Source of the DNA: Stromatinia cepivora
Taxonomy: Eukaryota; Ascomycota; Leotiomycetes; Helotiales; Sclerotiniaceae
NCBI GenBank assembly: GCA_014898415.1
Contig: RCTD01000003.1
Span: forward strand, 2,418,001 to 2,482,000
Reading direction: 5' to 3'
DNA length: 64,000 nucleotides
The position numbers and the translations under genes were made by a program. The notes under the pieces are model-generated. The model saw only the letters and a list, made by a program, of their open reading frames with translations. It made no database searches and had not been told where the DNA came from. Shown here in pieces: positions 11,199 through 22,529 of this stretch (the stretch's first letter is position 1; every line of letters begins with the position of its first letter).

Positions 11199-12539
11199 TT
11201 TATATTAAAAGATCTTTTTATTTACTATATTATATTGAAGAGATATTATTGTTTTTGTTTTGAGGAATAATACTTTTATTCTAAAAAAATGTTTTTTATA
11301 TTCCTTTTGGGAATTCTCTATTAGCATTTAATTCTTTCCCTGATTATTATTTCTTTATATTATTGTTAATATCTTTGATATCTTTTTGTTTTTCTTTTTG
11401 TAATTACAATTATCAGTTTCGTTATCTTTTGATATATTACTTATTATATATCATTTCAATTCCATTTTGTTTTTACCCCCAAATCAATATTATTTTGTTA
11501 TATCTTTATATTCAATACTTATAACAATAATTATATTGACGATTATAGGGGAGAAGGAGAGTATCCTTAGTAAGGGAATTGGAAATGGAACCGGAGGCGA
11601 TTATAAGAGGGGCCGGAAATGGAATCAAAGGAGGAGACTGTATACTGGAAGATATACAGAGTAATATATTGGGAGGAGCGAATAATTATATTAATAATAA
11701 AAAGATGTACATTCAAATAAAAGGAGTATTAAGTTTTATTATATAATATATGAAGATTATTAGATATTTAATTAAATATAGTATTAAAGGTTGACAAATA
11801 TTATAACTTTTTGGAACCGATAACTAATAGAGCTTATCAATTAGTATATAGAGATTATTAGTATCTAAACAAGTATAGTATTAAAGATCAATAGATACAA
11901 TAGTTCTCTAAAATAAGAATTATTAATTAATAGCCTACTAATCATCCTGGCTGATAGCTAATTATATTCTTATTATAAAGGGAAGAATTATGAATATGAT
12001 TTTATAAGATGTATTGTTTTATTAAAGAGAGGCATTTGTATTGCAATGTAGGGTCAAAGGCTCTAACTCAATATAATTAGAGGATTGAAAGCAGGAAAGA
12101 TGGATTTTCTTTAATTTTTATTATGAAAAGAGAAGTGCTGATTATTTTTTAAAGATTATTATATTATTATAAAGTGATTATTTTATTCGAAATAATCTTA
12201 TTAGATTTTGGGTTTTAAAAGATTTAGCAAAGGAATGATTATCCAATATTATTGGTTTTCTATTTTAGATTAATATTGTTTAATTCGATTTAAATCAGTT
12301 GTGGTATTTATAGTTTAGCCCTTTCTATTTTTATATACATTACGCTCCTAAAGGAATATTGGATTTTGGATTATATTGTATATCTAAATATGGGACTATA
12401 TTATAATGGGATTAGTCTGTATGTGATTCTACCGAATCACATAACCTGTATAATAGCTTCTAACCAGATAACCTTATAAAAAAATAATGCTTTTCCATCT
12501 ACTCAATATGACTTGTTAACATAAAGAATACTTTTGTAT

Positions 12540-13300
12540 AAAAATTTAAATAGATATCGATTCTTTTGTAATGATTGAGAAAAATAGTATACTTATAATC
12601 GAAGTTATTATCTTGATCAATGTATTTGTTGATATTATTGTAAAGTTTTTCGAGATTTCCGAGGTTACAATCGATATTATTGTTATATATATGATTGAAT
12701 AATTTGTTCTTGTAATTTCCTAAATTGTTGTTTTCTTTATTATTAAATAGATCTCTTCCTTTTTTGTTGTTTTTATAGGGGTATGTATAAATATCATTTT
12801 GATTTATATTATTTGCTTTACAATCGTTTCTGAAGTATTTATTGTTGTTTAAGGGTTTCCTATTGTTAGATGATTTGTTTGATAATCCTTTATTATGAAT
12901 AGGTTTTTTTCTATTTGATGGTTTTTCATTTTCAGATGATATATTGTTATTATATAATAATTGTAATGATATTGAATATTGTTTTTATTTTGAGTTTTGA
13001 TATTCGTTGTCTAGGAATTCCTTGAATATATAAGATCCCGATTTCTTGTTTAATTATAATAATTGAATTCCTTTGTATTGTATTGAAGATAATTGCTTTA
13101 TATTCATTTGTACAAATTGTTTTTTCCTTTTAGGGTTAAATAAGGATATTAGATTTTCGGAAATAATATTCAGATATATATTATTATCGAGTATCTTGAT
13201 TTGGTTTAGAATGGTTTTTGATCGGAATTGGAAGTATCGATCCATTCTTGTTTTTCGAATTTGTTCATTTGATTATAATGTATATAAAATATAGAATATT
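12540..13300 (-). pseudogene. Gag-like relic of the second copia family
   Basis: This 1.3-kb remnant between the two opposed small LTR elements (12527-13849) continues the minus-strand copia relic of 5823-8842, since removing copy 2 joins them. The minus-strand translation has one open stretch of 63 residues (13054-13245) followed by a hydrophilic, Asn/Lys/Asp-rich region with few stops. That fits the C-terminal low-complexity part of gag. I do not see a clear zinc knuckle. The assignment rests on position upstream of the integrase and on composition, so it is tentative. Confidence 0.45.
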
Positions 13301-13854
13301 TCGATTAAAATCTTGTTGATTGTTAGCTCTGTATATTGTATTGTCTTTTTGATAAACAAATCATTTGTTTTCAATTCAATATATAATCTGAGTATAATCT
13401 TTGGATTGATGAATTCGAAATGCTCAATTCTGAAATCCGTAAAGTTGTTGTAATAGTTATTTTATAAATCTTTATCGATGTAATTATATATTATATAGAA
13501 TTCCAATTTGTATTTACAAAAATCGATGATTTCCTAAGGGTTTTTCTTTATAGATACAAATTGATCATACTTTTATTTGTTTACCCATTCATCGTATTCT
13601 TCACTTTTGATATATAAAATAATTAATACTAATAACGATAGAATTCTTATTTTCTCAGAATGAAGGGTTATAAGAGAATACTCGAATATATCTATTATAA
13701 TCGTTATGATAATGATTATTGTGTATTTTCGGGTTGTATCGAAATTGATTATTACAAAGTTTTTAAGATAGTTTTAAAAAAGAGCTTGAGTATAGATTTG
13801 TAGTATATGAAATATATACTATAATAAAGCTTCATTTATACTATATATAATATT

Positions 13855-16197
13855 TGTTAACAAGTCATATTGAGTGGGTGGAAAAGCATTATTTTTATAA
13901 GGTTATCTGGTTAGAAGCTATTATACAGGTTGTATGATTCGGTAGAATTATATACAGGCTAATCCCATTATAGTATAATCCTATACTTAGATATACAGTA
14001 TAATTCAAAATCCAATATTTCTTTAGGAGTGTAATATATATAAAAGCAGAAAAGACTAAATTATAAATATCATAACTGGTTTAAACCGAGTTAAGTAATG
14101 TTAATTTGAAATAAAAAGCTAATGGTATTGGATGATTATTTTTTTGTTAAATCTTTTAAGATCCAAAATTTAATAAGATTATTTCGAATAGAATAATTAC
14201 TTTATGATAATATAATAATCTTTAAAAGATAATCAGTATTCTTTTTTTTATAATAAAAATTAAAGGAAATCCATCTTTCCTGCTTCCAATCCTTCAATTG
14301 TATTGGGTTAGAGCTTTCGGTCTTATATTATAGTATAAATGCTTTTCTCTAATAGGATAATATATCCTATAGAGTTATATTTATAACTCTTCCCTTTATA
14401 GTAAGAGTATAACTAGCTATTAGTCAGGATGATTGGTAGGCTATTAGTTAATAGCTTTTGTTTCGAAGAATTATTGTATTTATCAATCTCTAATATTATA
14501 TTTGTCTAGATACTAATGGTCTTTATATACTAGCTGGTAAGCTTTATTAATTATCGGCTTCAGAAAGCTATAGTATCTGTCGACCTCTAGTATTATATTT
14601 GGTTAAGTATCTAGTGGTTTCTATATATTATATAATGAAGCTTAATATTCCTTTTATTTGAATATATATCCTTTTACTATTAATATAGTTGTTTGTTCCT
14701 TTCAGTATATTGCTTTATATATCTTTCAGTATACAGTTTCCTTTTCTAGTTCCATTTCCGGTCTCTTTTGTAATCGCTTTCGATTCTATTTTTGGTTTCT
14801 TTATTAGGGATACTTTTCTTTTCCTTTATGATTGTTAATGTAATTATTATTGTAAATATTGAATATGAAAATACAATGAAATAACATTGATCTGAAGGTA
14901 AGAACAAAATGGGATTGAAACGATACACAATAAGCAATATATCAAAAGATAGCGAAATTGGCGATTATAATTACAAAAAGAAGAACAAAAAGATATTGAA
15001 GATATTAACAACAATATAAAGGGGTGGTGGTTGGGGAAAGAATTGGATGTTAATAAAGAATCTCTAAAAGGAATATAAAGAATATTCCTTCAGAACGGAA
15101 GTATTATTTCTTAAAACAAAAACGGTAATATTTTTTCAATATAATATAATAAATAAAAGGATCTTTTAATACAAACGATATAGGATTCTTTCAAAAACGA
15201 AAACAAATATAGATTTCAAAAAGATAAATCAAAAATCTTATTTTAAAGATATTTTAGATATCGAATCCATTATTCTAGAGGTTCTAATTCAAGAATCAAT
15301 TTCTGTAAATTTTAAATTTATATCAAAAGCAAAATTTAAGATTGTTTTAAATTTTGTTGATAAGTTTATTTCAATAGGATTAGAAAGCAAAGTAAATCTA
15401 TAATCATTTGAAATTGAATAAGAAAATATAATAGATTTTGAAAACGAATTCTTAAGGTATTTAAAACGAAAATAAGTATAGATTTTATAGCTCCTTCAAA
15501 AACTATATCAAAAATATAATCTTCAATATTCCTATTAGGTTTTCTATAGGGAATCTATTAATTATATAAAAATCAAAGGTATTCAAAGAATAAGAATATT
15601 CGAATCTTGTTTGAAAAGGTTTCGAAAGATTTATTTTGTTTTGTAGAATGTTTATTTCAAGGTAAAAAAGCTTCTGAAAAAGAAAGGAGATATCAAGGGA
15701 ATTAATTGATTTTTGAATTGTTGGAAAAAGGGTATAAAAAGGTAATATCTTTTGTTTGAGTAATTTCCTAAAATGGACTTTCCTATATTAACTGTATTAT
15801 TGGGATTCAATTCTGTTAATATATTTAATATAATAGACTTCCCCATTTATTTATTGAATAATCTATAATCCTATTCGATTCTATTCTATAAATGTATTTA
15901 ATATAATAGGCTTTTTTGCTCAATTATATCGATCTTGTTTATCTATTCTACTGGATTTATCGAGGATTTGATCTTTCATTCCGGAAGACTAACTCTAAAT
16001 TATATAGTAATATACAAAACCCAAATTTATAATCTATTAACAAATTATATTGAATGAATAAAAAAGTATTATTTTTATAAGGTTATCTGGCTAAAAGCTA
16101 TTATACAGATTGTATAATTTGGTAGAATCATGTGCAGGCTAATCCCATTATAGTATAGTCCCATACTTAGATATACGGTATGATCCAAAATCCAACA
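13855..16197 (+). mobile_element. Small LTR retroelement copy 3, uninterrupted, 163-bp LTRs, TSD atatt
   Basis: LTRs at 13855-14017 (starting TGTTAACAAG, ending AATCCAATA) and 16035-16197 (starting TATTAACAAA, ending AATCCAACA). ATATT duplicates flank the element at 13850-13854 and 16198-16202. At 2343 bp it is the only uninterrupted copy and the reference for the other two. The internal region has a gag-like block at about 15200-15480 that resembles a block in the large copia element on the other side of the gene island (42675-42800, minus strand; shared pattern ESIIL..P.QES and FKI.LNFV..SIS). That suggests it derives from a copia element of that group by loss of pol. A shared antisense ORF at 14746-14937 (also 11467-11664 in copy 2) is probably incidental. 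Confidence 0.88.
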
Positions 16198-16202
16198 ATA
16201 TT

Positions 16203-16769
16203 ATTAAATCCTAAGAGTATTTCGAAATTAGGGTTGATTGATCGAATCGACTGAAATTGACCAAATTTGACCAAAATTGATCAAAATTTGATTAAAGTGA
16301 TCGAATTTGATCGAAACGGATTTGACCGAAATGAATAGAACGATTAGGGTAATGAAATTAATCAAATCGAATTGATCAATCTTGTATATAATTGATAATT
16401 CGTATGAAGTGAATAAGTGAAGTAGTTTTTTATAAGAAAGTGGGTATAGCGAAAAACTCGAAATTGCTTTCAGGTTTTCTTCAGATATATACCCTATACT
16501 GTTTAGTAGATATATAATGGATATAGAATAATTGAATCAAAAAGTGAACTCCAAATTTGCTATTAGATAATTGTTATTCTTGATCCTTCAATTCTTTTAA
16601 ATTGTTCAATAATTAGAGATTTATTCTTTAATATAAAAATGTTTCGTTTTACAACGAAATACCTTTATTCAGTTACAAAAGCAAAATCGAAATTGACTTA
16701 GAACTTGTAACTTTTCGTATCAGTTCCCAATATCTGATCTATAATATCATTATAACAAAAACTAATCAA
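16203..16769. other. AT-rich DNA with degenerate TTGATCAAA-type repeats, no gene
   Basis: About 16225-16390 consists of variations on TTGATCGAA and TTGACCAAA with both orientations mixed, a degenerate short-period repeat containing many GATC sites. The remainder is plain AT-rich sequence without coding signal. A similar array occurs at 37440-37560. Confidence 0.5.
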
Positions 16770-16982
16770 TATCAGGACAACTATATATAGGGAAATGAAA
16801 TTCATTAACAAATGTATAAAACTCTTTTATTAATACATTTTGATTTGCCTAGAAAACTAGAATCTATAAAGGATAAAGATCTATATAATGATACATGCCG
16901 AAACACTAATGCGAGCACTAGTGCTTTCGTGATCCTTACCATCCTTACCATCCTTACCATGCACGTGATTCATATTCCGACA
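16770..16982 (+). repeat. Solo LTR, mutated copy, plus orientation
   Basis: A 213-bp unit starting TATCAGGACAACT and ending CATATTCCGACA, matching in reverse the 216-bp unit at 17366-17581. TCAA lies immediately on both sides (16766-16769, 16983-16986), a probable 4-bp duplication. A triplicated CCTTACCAT motif sits near the right end. Many G-to-A and C-to-T differences from the partner show that this copy was mutated. The open frame 16812-17033 across it is not a gene. Confidence 0.7.
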
Positions 16983-17365
16983 TCAATATTGAAGATTAAG
17001 AATCTGAATCAGAATATTATTCAGTATTATTAGTTGTATATAATACAAAACTCTTATACAACCCTATATTATTATTATAATTTCATAATTGTTTATTCCA
17101 TCATAATCTTCGAGCCACTACTTCCAAATTATAAGATTTATCATCTTCAAATATATAATCTCCAACATAAATTAATTCTTCGAAAAGGATTATAATTATT
17201 GATTTCGAAGAAGTTAGATATTTCAAAAAGAATCTATAGTTATTTGATCGATCTAATATTTCAGGTATTTCATTTCGAATATAAAAATGATCCTTTTTAT
17301 TATTATTATAATTCAATTCCTGTTATTTTTTGATATTTTATATATAGTTTTGTATACTTCTGAAT
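16983..17365. other. AT-rich spacer between two opposed solo LTRs, no recognisable gene
   Basis: Contains a 71-residue minus-strand ORF (17101-17316) of ordinary amino-acid composition but no recognisable family. The region does not resemble the inside of an LTR element. Confidence 0.4.
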
Positions 17366-17581
17366 TGTCGGAATATGAATCACGTGCATGGTAAGGATGG
17401 TAAGGATGGTAAGGATCACATGCGCACTAGTGCTCGCACTAGTGCCTCGGCATGCACCACTATATAGTTCTTCACCCTCCATAGATTCTAGCTCTCTAGG
17501 CAAATCAAAACGTATTAAAAACCATAGAGTTCCATACGTTCGTTGATAAGCTTCACTTCCCCGTATACAGTTATCCCGACA
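17366..17581 (-). repeat. Solo LTR, unmutated copy, minus orientation
   Basis: A 216-bp unit that on the minus strand starts TGTCGGGATAACTG and ends CATATTCCGACA. TGAAT flanks it on both sides (17361-17365, 17582-17586), a clear 5-bp target duplication. It keeps normal GC content and CpG sites in a very AT-rich setting, so it inserted late or escaped mutation. TG/CA ends and a duplication with no internal region make it a solo LTR. The ORF 17306-17503 across it is not a gene. Confidence 0.8.
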
Positions 17582-17586
17582 TGAAT

Positions 17587-18404
17587 ATTCCTATATTTTT
17601 AGGAATAGCTTTTTATAGTTTTTTAAACTTCTGAAAGTTTGATTTTATTATTATATTTATTCAAATTATTATTCAAATTATCTTTATTATTTTATCAATA
17701 ATATAATTCTAATACTATTAATACAATTAATAGATTTGTAATATATTTACTTCGAATAGAAGATTCGATTGATATTATTTTCATAATTAATAAAAGATAA
17801 TTTAGAATTATTGAAAATAATTTAAATAATTTCAAACAAAAACTTTCCGATCGAATAATACAATAATAACGAATTTAATTAATTCAAAATTGATTTAAAT
17901 AATAATATCAATTAAACTCTTTCGAAAGATATAATTATTTTTTTAATAAATCATTTGTTACGGTTGCTAGAAGGATATTGCTAGTAAAGCTAGGAAACTC
18001 TATAAGGAAGTGGCTTTATTGTTAGAGGGAAGTATACAATCGACGGTATGCTGTCATTCGATTAGAAAACTCTGCAAAATCTCTGTATTTATTAAACTTT
18101 AATATACAATCGGCGGTTTATTATCGTTTCGATATCGTTTTTTATTGGATTTAAAAGAAGAAGGTTTTCCTAAGTAGAAAAGGAATAATGAAAAGTTTTA
18201 TAGTTGTTTTAGAATTAATTGATTCTTTGCCATTTGTGACTCTGACATCATTATTGAAAAGAAGATATATACTTTCAAATAACTCTTATTAAATGTTTTA
18301 AATTCCTTACCAAAAATACAATCAAATTGTCTCAGACCCTTTGGGAGATTAACATTCCCCGACTTCTAATTGATTGAATTATAATTCAATTCTAATTATC
18401 ATAT
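17587..18404. other. AT-rich DNA, no recognisable gene
   Basis: Mostly A+T. A short stretch at about 17955-18130 is richer in G and has paired motifs (CAATCGACGGT and CAATCGGCGGT) that could be remains of a repeated element. Nothing codes for a recognisable protein. Confidence 0.4.
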
Positions 18405-19072
18405 AATTTGTTGTATTTAAATAAATATCATTCTAAACATTTAAAAATATTGATTCAAATAAACAATCAATGAATTTTATAGAAATATATCTTTGTATTA
18501 AAATAATAATATTTTAATATTATTAAAGAAATTTTATAATTTCTTTATATTTTAAATAAAGAATTCTTTGCTTTTCTTTATTAAAAATAATATAATACTA
18601 TTGTTAAAAATTTTGAAATTTCATATTGGAGCTAATACTAATACGGATGGTCGGCGACCTTAAAAATTCATTACACAAATTATACAATTATAATAATATT
18701 CGAAATAAAGAACCTTTATTTTGAATAAAAACTATTACAAAATTGAATGATAAATCAACTATTCGATGAAATTCGACGAAATTCGAATATCGAATACCAC
18801 TGATATATTTCAAAATCTACAAAAGATTGAAAAAAGCATAAATAAAGACCTCAAAACTTTTATAAAATGAATTTAATCTGTAACCCGAATATATATACTA
18901 AAAATAAAATTATATTACTCTATTATTGGTTTTCTATTATTAAATGAATAATCTTATCACTAGTTTTATTAGCCTTAGCTTCTATTTTATTTCCAATAGT
19001 TTATTTCCGGTTATATCCATTAGCTTATTTTAAACTACAACCACTTATAGTCTATAACCTCCAATATAATTA
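18405..19072 (+). repeat. Left copy of a ~0.7-kb direct repeat flanking the gene island
   Basis: Matches 36250-36957 in the same orientation over its whole length, with shared landmarks AAATATCATT, AGAATTCTTTG-like, GGAGCTAATACTAATA, GATGAAATTCGACGAAATTC, CCTTAGCTTCT and CACTTATAGTCTATAA. The left copy retains more G and C (for example GGATGGTCGGCGACC, where the right copy has AGATAATCGGCGATT). No TG/CA ends or coding capacity were found, so the repeat type is unknown. It ends where the GC-normal island begins. Confidence 0.75.
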
Positions 19073-19881
19073 ATAAAAAACCATGCATTTTACTGTAATA
19101 TGATACTAAAATACAGGATGTAAAATCGAACCAGAGGGTCTGAATGTGAGATAAGCTATATCAACCTTCGGAAAATCTCATAATCGTTATAATGATGACG
19201 TCCACTTCCTAAATGTATAATGTTGCATCATCTCGCAAAAGCGAATAACAGTTATTTTGATTTTGCTTTCCTGAAATTCGGACGTTAATCTTGTATTGCT
19301 CTACCCAGCTGCAGTCGTTTCTGGACCTAGTTCTCAATATTCAAAGATTGGGATCCTTCACTAAATATTTCAATCATTGCTTTATATCCGATTGCTAGTC
19401 TATGGCTATCGATCCAATTGCATCTGGTATTAGAACCGCTTACCTACCTTGTCTGTCTCTCGTTTTACTGTTGAATTTCTTTTGCATCTATTGCCACGGT
19501 AATGTTCACTGTCATTGGTCTGTGGCGAAGTTTTCACACATCCATCCAATACCACACAAAGAAGGTTGGTTCACAAGAACCATCCTGTGCTGAACACCTA
19601 ATTATGATTGTACGCGTAGCCACATGCCTGGGCTAATTGCCTCTGTAGAGCTACACATTGCCCTAGTATTTGCCGTATTAATTTTCCGTAGTCTATGGTC
19701 AAGGTCAAGTTGACATAGACTAGCATGAGGAGCTGTACTGACATTTTGGCCGTACGCTAGCACCTGGTTTTACTTATAGACTCTCTCCCTTCACCGTGGA
19801 TTTTCATTCTGCAAGTTCCTCAACACCGTCAACAACATCAACAACATCCTTTCCACCCACAATACATTGACCACAGTCAAT
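19073..19881. other. Intergenic DNA and probable promoter of the first island gene
   Basis: GC content rises to normal within about 100 bp. A 63-residue frame at 19402-19593 begins with ATG but shows no family and is probably chance. The last 80 bp before the gene are a CAACA-rich 5' leader (CAACACCGTCAACAACATCA), typical of fungal untranslated leaders. No clear TATA box is seen. Confidence 0.4.
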
Positions 19882-21250
19882 ATGGCTAATTCCGACAATG
19901 AACCCGACTTTTCATACAGAATCTACTTGCAAGAACAACTTTCTATGGACCTCCATTCCAACGCGGGAAGTGTGTTATTAGACTCATCTCAGCAGGAGAT
20001 GTTGACACAAAGACAAGGAGATAAATTTGTAGACATTGGAATCATGCCCCGCCAATCACTTATGGCGTGGGTTTATGGAGCCATCAACGAGCTCGAGTCA
20101 TTCGAGCTTCATAGAATGAATCTGAAATCCGCGGCTTGGTCTCAATTATATAAGATTATCAAAAATCACGATATCTTCAAGGAGTGGATTTACAGCCGCC
20201 CTAGAACTGATTCATCGGGATTTGTAATCAGCCTTCGCGATTACACCTCACACCCTTATTACAGTTCAGCAACTGTGCTCGGTTACTCTCGCTCTGTATG
20301 GCAAAAAATTGAACGTGACTTGAGGGATGAGAACCCTACTCGTTTCATGAAAGAGTTGTTTCAACAAGTTTTTAATCTTTGGCATTTCAAATGCTGCATT
20401 AACAACATGTTGCGGGACCTCAGAGGTATGTCTGCTTGCCTGTTTATTGTCTCAATCCATGTAACATACTGACTGTGCAGGTCTCCCACCTACGACCCCG
20501 CATGATACCTACCTAGAGTTGACGCGCTATATAACGCCAGATATTGTGCCGAATAATCCTAACTTTCCAAACCCTCGACCAGACTCCGCACCAGCAAACA
20601 TTAGAGTTGGTGGTCACTCATTTAATGTCACAGATCCTGGTAGTAGCCCCAACGGCACAGCAGCAGCGAACAATCAAGGAAAAGGCAGACAATCGACTTA
20701 TGTGTCCCAAAATGCTAATAATTCGCAAATTGCTGCCGATGCAAGAGGTAAACAGCATATTGACACAAATACTACTCCCGGTCAGACTCGCATACCGACG
20801 GTTAAATTTGAACGAAACACAGGCGATAACACAGCCTCCCGCCATATTCCAAACATGATCGAGGCCAGCAACCAAGGCAGGGGATATCAAACTGGTTCTT
20901 CTCTCACGCTCAACGCTTCTCAGTCTACTGAGCCCAACGCTGGTGCTTCTAAGGGCCCTCATATCAAGCAAGAAGTCAATGATGAGCATGACCATGGAAA
21001 GCAAGCTGAAGGACCAAATGGATGGAAACAATACATACAGCAAATTATCGGTGTCGGAAAGAATCAGTCAGTACAACCAGCTGCGCAGTCTAACTCTGGA
21101 GTTCCGAGCAACTCTACTATCAATGCGGGAGAAATTCGCAAACGACCGGCTTCTAGTGGTAGCGACACTCGCGCTGTTCCTGTTCACACAAACAAGAAGA
21201 TCAAAGTGGAAAAAACAGATCCTGCTCTTGCAGGCCATTCTTCCACTTAA
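19882..21250 (+). CDS. Unrecognised protein, 437 residues, probably nuclear, one intron
   Basis: The coding sequence starts at ATG 19882 (MANSDNEPDF). A frame extending to a TTG 15 bases upstream is not needed. Intron 20426-20480 (55 nt) has donor GTATGT, branch-like TACTGAC and acceptor GCAG, and joins frames cleanly through a split Gly codon. The N-terminal ~185 residues are compact with regular hydrophobic spacing (SLMAWVYGAINELESF; SRSVWQKIERDL), suggesting a folded domain. The rest is a long disordered Ser/Asn/Gln/Gly-rich tail. Near the C-terminus KKIKVEK (residues 420-426) is a basic nuclear-localisation-like motif, and IKQE and IKVE both fit the sumoylation pattern. I do not recognise a family. 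A nuclear, possibly regulatory role is inference only. Base composition is ordinary and there are no mutational stops, so the gene appears intact. Confidence 0.75.
20426..20480 (+). other. Spliceosomal intron of the first island gene
   Basis: Donor GTATGT, branch-point-like TACTGAC ten bases before the acceptor, acceptor TGCAG. Removal restores one frame across 437 codons. Confidence 0.8.
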
Positions 21251-22020
21251 ACAGCACTGCACTGGAATACCCGCTGTGGTGACACATCTTGATGCTTTAA
21301 TGATGGTTATGGATGGTATTTTGGCAAGCACTCATAATTCATCAAGGGCATTGTCTATTTACAACAATTGTGAGTCAGGGCAATAATGCAAGAATGAAAA
21401 GAAAGTTGCATCTGGTACCCAGGGAACATAATTGAAGATATTTGTGGGCAACTAAGGGATGAACATATGGTGGTGGAGGGTCGAATTAATTTACACTGTC
21501 GTCGATTTGGCCTTTGCGGGTTTTTTTAGTGCCGGTAGTTCTTTGCAGAATGTTGATAAGTGAGATATACTTCACGGAAATGAGAAGCTTTTCGTCTAAA
21601 CACATAATTATTAAGTCTTTCCAAACGCCGAGTCCTGAAAATGTGAATGGTGTTCTGTATGATGTGAGATGTGAGATGACCTTGTCAACTCTAGGCTATG
21701 TTGATCAACATAGCGGAACAGCCAATCGATTCTCCATTATGTCGATTTATGCAGAACAAGTCTGCAGATCTTTTTCTATCATATATTGGACTTACTATTT
21801 GGGCCAATGAATACAACGATACTTTATTAGCTGTTTTTGAGGAGCAGTATAGTTAGTGTCTTTCTCTTGTGACACATTTTTCCCTCTGTAGGATCACTTG
21901 CACGCTCCTAAACGACCTTTGTATTTTGAAAAGTTAAAGCTGGAGACAGGCAAGATATTTTTTAAAAAAATAGAATGTAAGAAATTTTTGCCTCACTTCA
22001 GATTTCATCTAGTCAAAATG
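21251..22020. other. Intergenic DNA, no convincing gene
   Basis: Holds the 3' untranslated region of the upstream gene and a 98-residue frame at 21514-21810 with no ATG at its start and no recognisable family. Moderately AT-rich, not RIP-like. Confidence 0.4.
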
Positions 22021-22024
22021 AAAA

Positions 22025-22480
22025 TCCAGGCATCAAAACAATGTTAAAATCAGGATGGTTACCGCATATATGGATGCAAAGCAAAGGTACCAAGAGCAGA
22101 TGGTGTGAAAACAAAAGAAATGCAAAAATTGGAATGTCTCGTGATACGAGATATTCCGTATGCCGGCTCCCTCTTAGCAGTGATCTCTGGAACAAGTTCG
22201 CCCTCTCGGAGCAGTGGGCATACCACTGCAACACACACACAATATTATTGTTAAAGATACGTGTCTAAATCAAGCATATAGAGTATTTTTGCTAGAGGAG
22301 TGAATACTAATTAGTATTGTGATATTTGGAAGAGAGGAGGTAAGATTACATGAAACATTTTAAATTTTGCGTTTGACGTCTAACATTCATTCATATCTAT
22401 CGGTTACGACTAGTACTTGCTTCTATACAAAAGTTCAGTATTCAAAATTTAGTCTTTGAAGTATTTACAGAGCTCACAAC
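22025..22480 (-). repeat. Diverged duplicate segment, copy 1, with decayed tRNA-like motifs
   Basis: Aligns along most of its length with 22530-22930. The match covers the block GGAACAAGTTCGCCC...CATACCACTGCAACAC, then TTGTTAAAGATACG, GAGTGAATACTA, TTTGGAAGA, CTAACATTCATTCAT and ACAAAAGTTCAGTAT. On the minus strand the polymerase III-like boxes are imperfect: GTTGCAGTGGT for box A and GTTCCAGAG for box B. Read as the older or non-functional duplicate. Boundaries are approximate. Confidence 0.55.
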
Positions 22481-22529
22481 TTTACCCTGAAATATCAAAG
22501 CGGTGTGAATTCAAAATAGTTGTCGCTCA

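Larger units (their letters stand above)
8848..12521 (-). mobile_element. Small LTR retroelement copy 2, inverted, 165-bp LTRs, TSD taaag
   Basis: LTRs at 8848-9012 (3') and 12357-12521 (5') are both 165 bp and read TGTTGG...TTAACA on the plus strand, allowing for transitions. TAAAG occurs immediately outside both ends (8843-8847, 12522-12526), a 5-bp target-site duplication. Without the nested element at 9671-11198 and its 5-bp duplication the copy is about 2.14 kb, too short for gag-pol. It carries a decayed gag-like region but no recognisable protease, integrase or RT. It lies inside the second copia relic and is the mirror image of copy 3 at 13855-16197. Probably a non-autonomous copia derivative. 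Confidence 0.88.

Noticed and set aside
16812..17503. Two similar short ORFs (73 and 65 residues) as a gene pair
   Set aside because: They are translations of two copies of a solo LTR with target duplications.
19402..19593. 63-residue ORF with a hydrophobic segment resembling a secreted peptide
   Set aside because: No family, no clear cleavage site, and it lies in the upstream region of a spliced gene; not supportable from sequence alone.
20544..21386. Alternative-frame ORFs of 104-147 residues over the first island gene
   Set aside because: They are shadows of the spliced frame, which has a better start, intron and composition.
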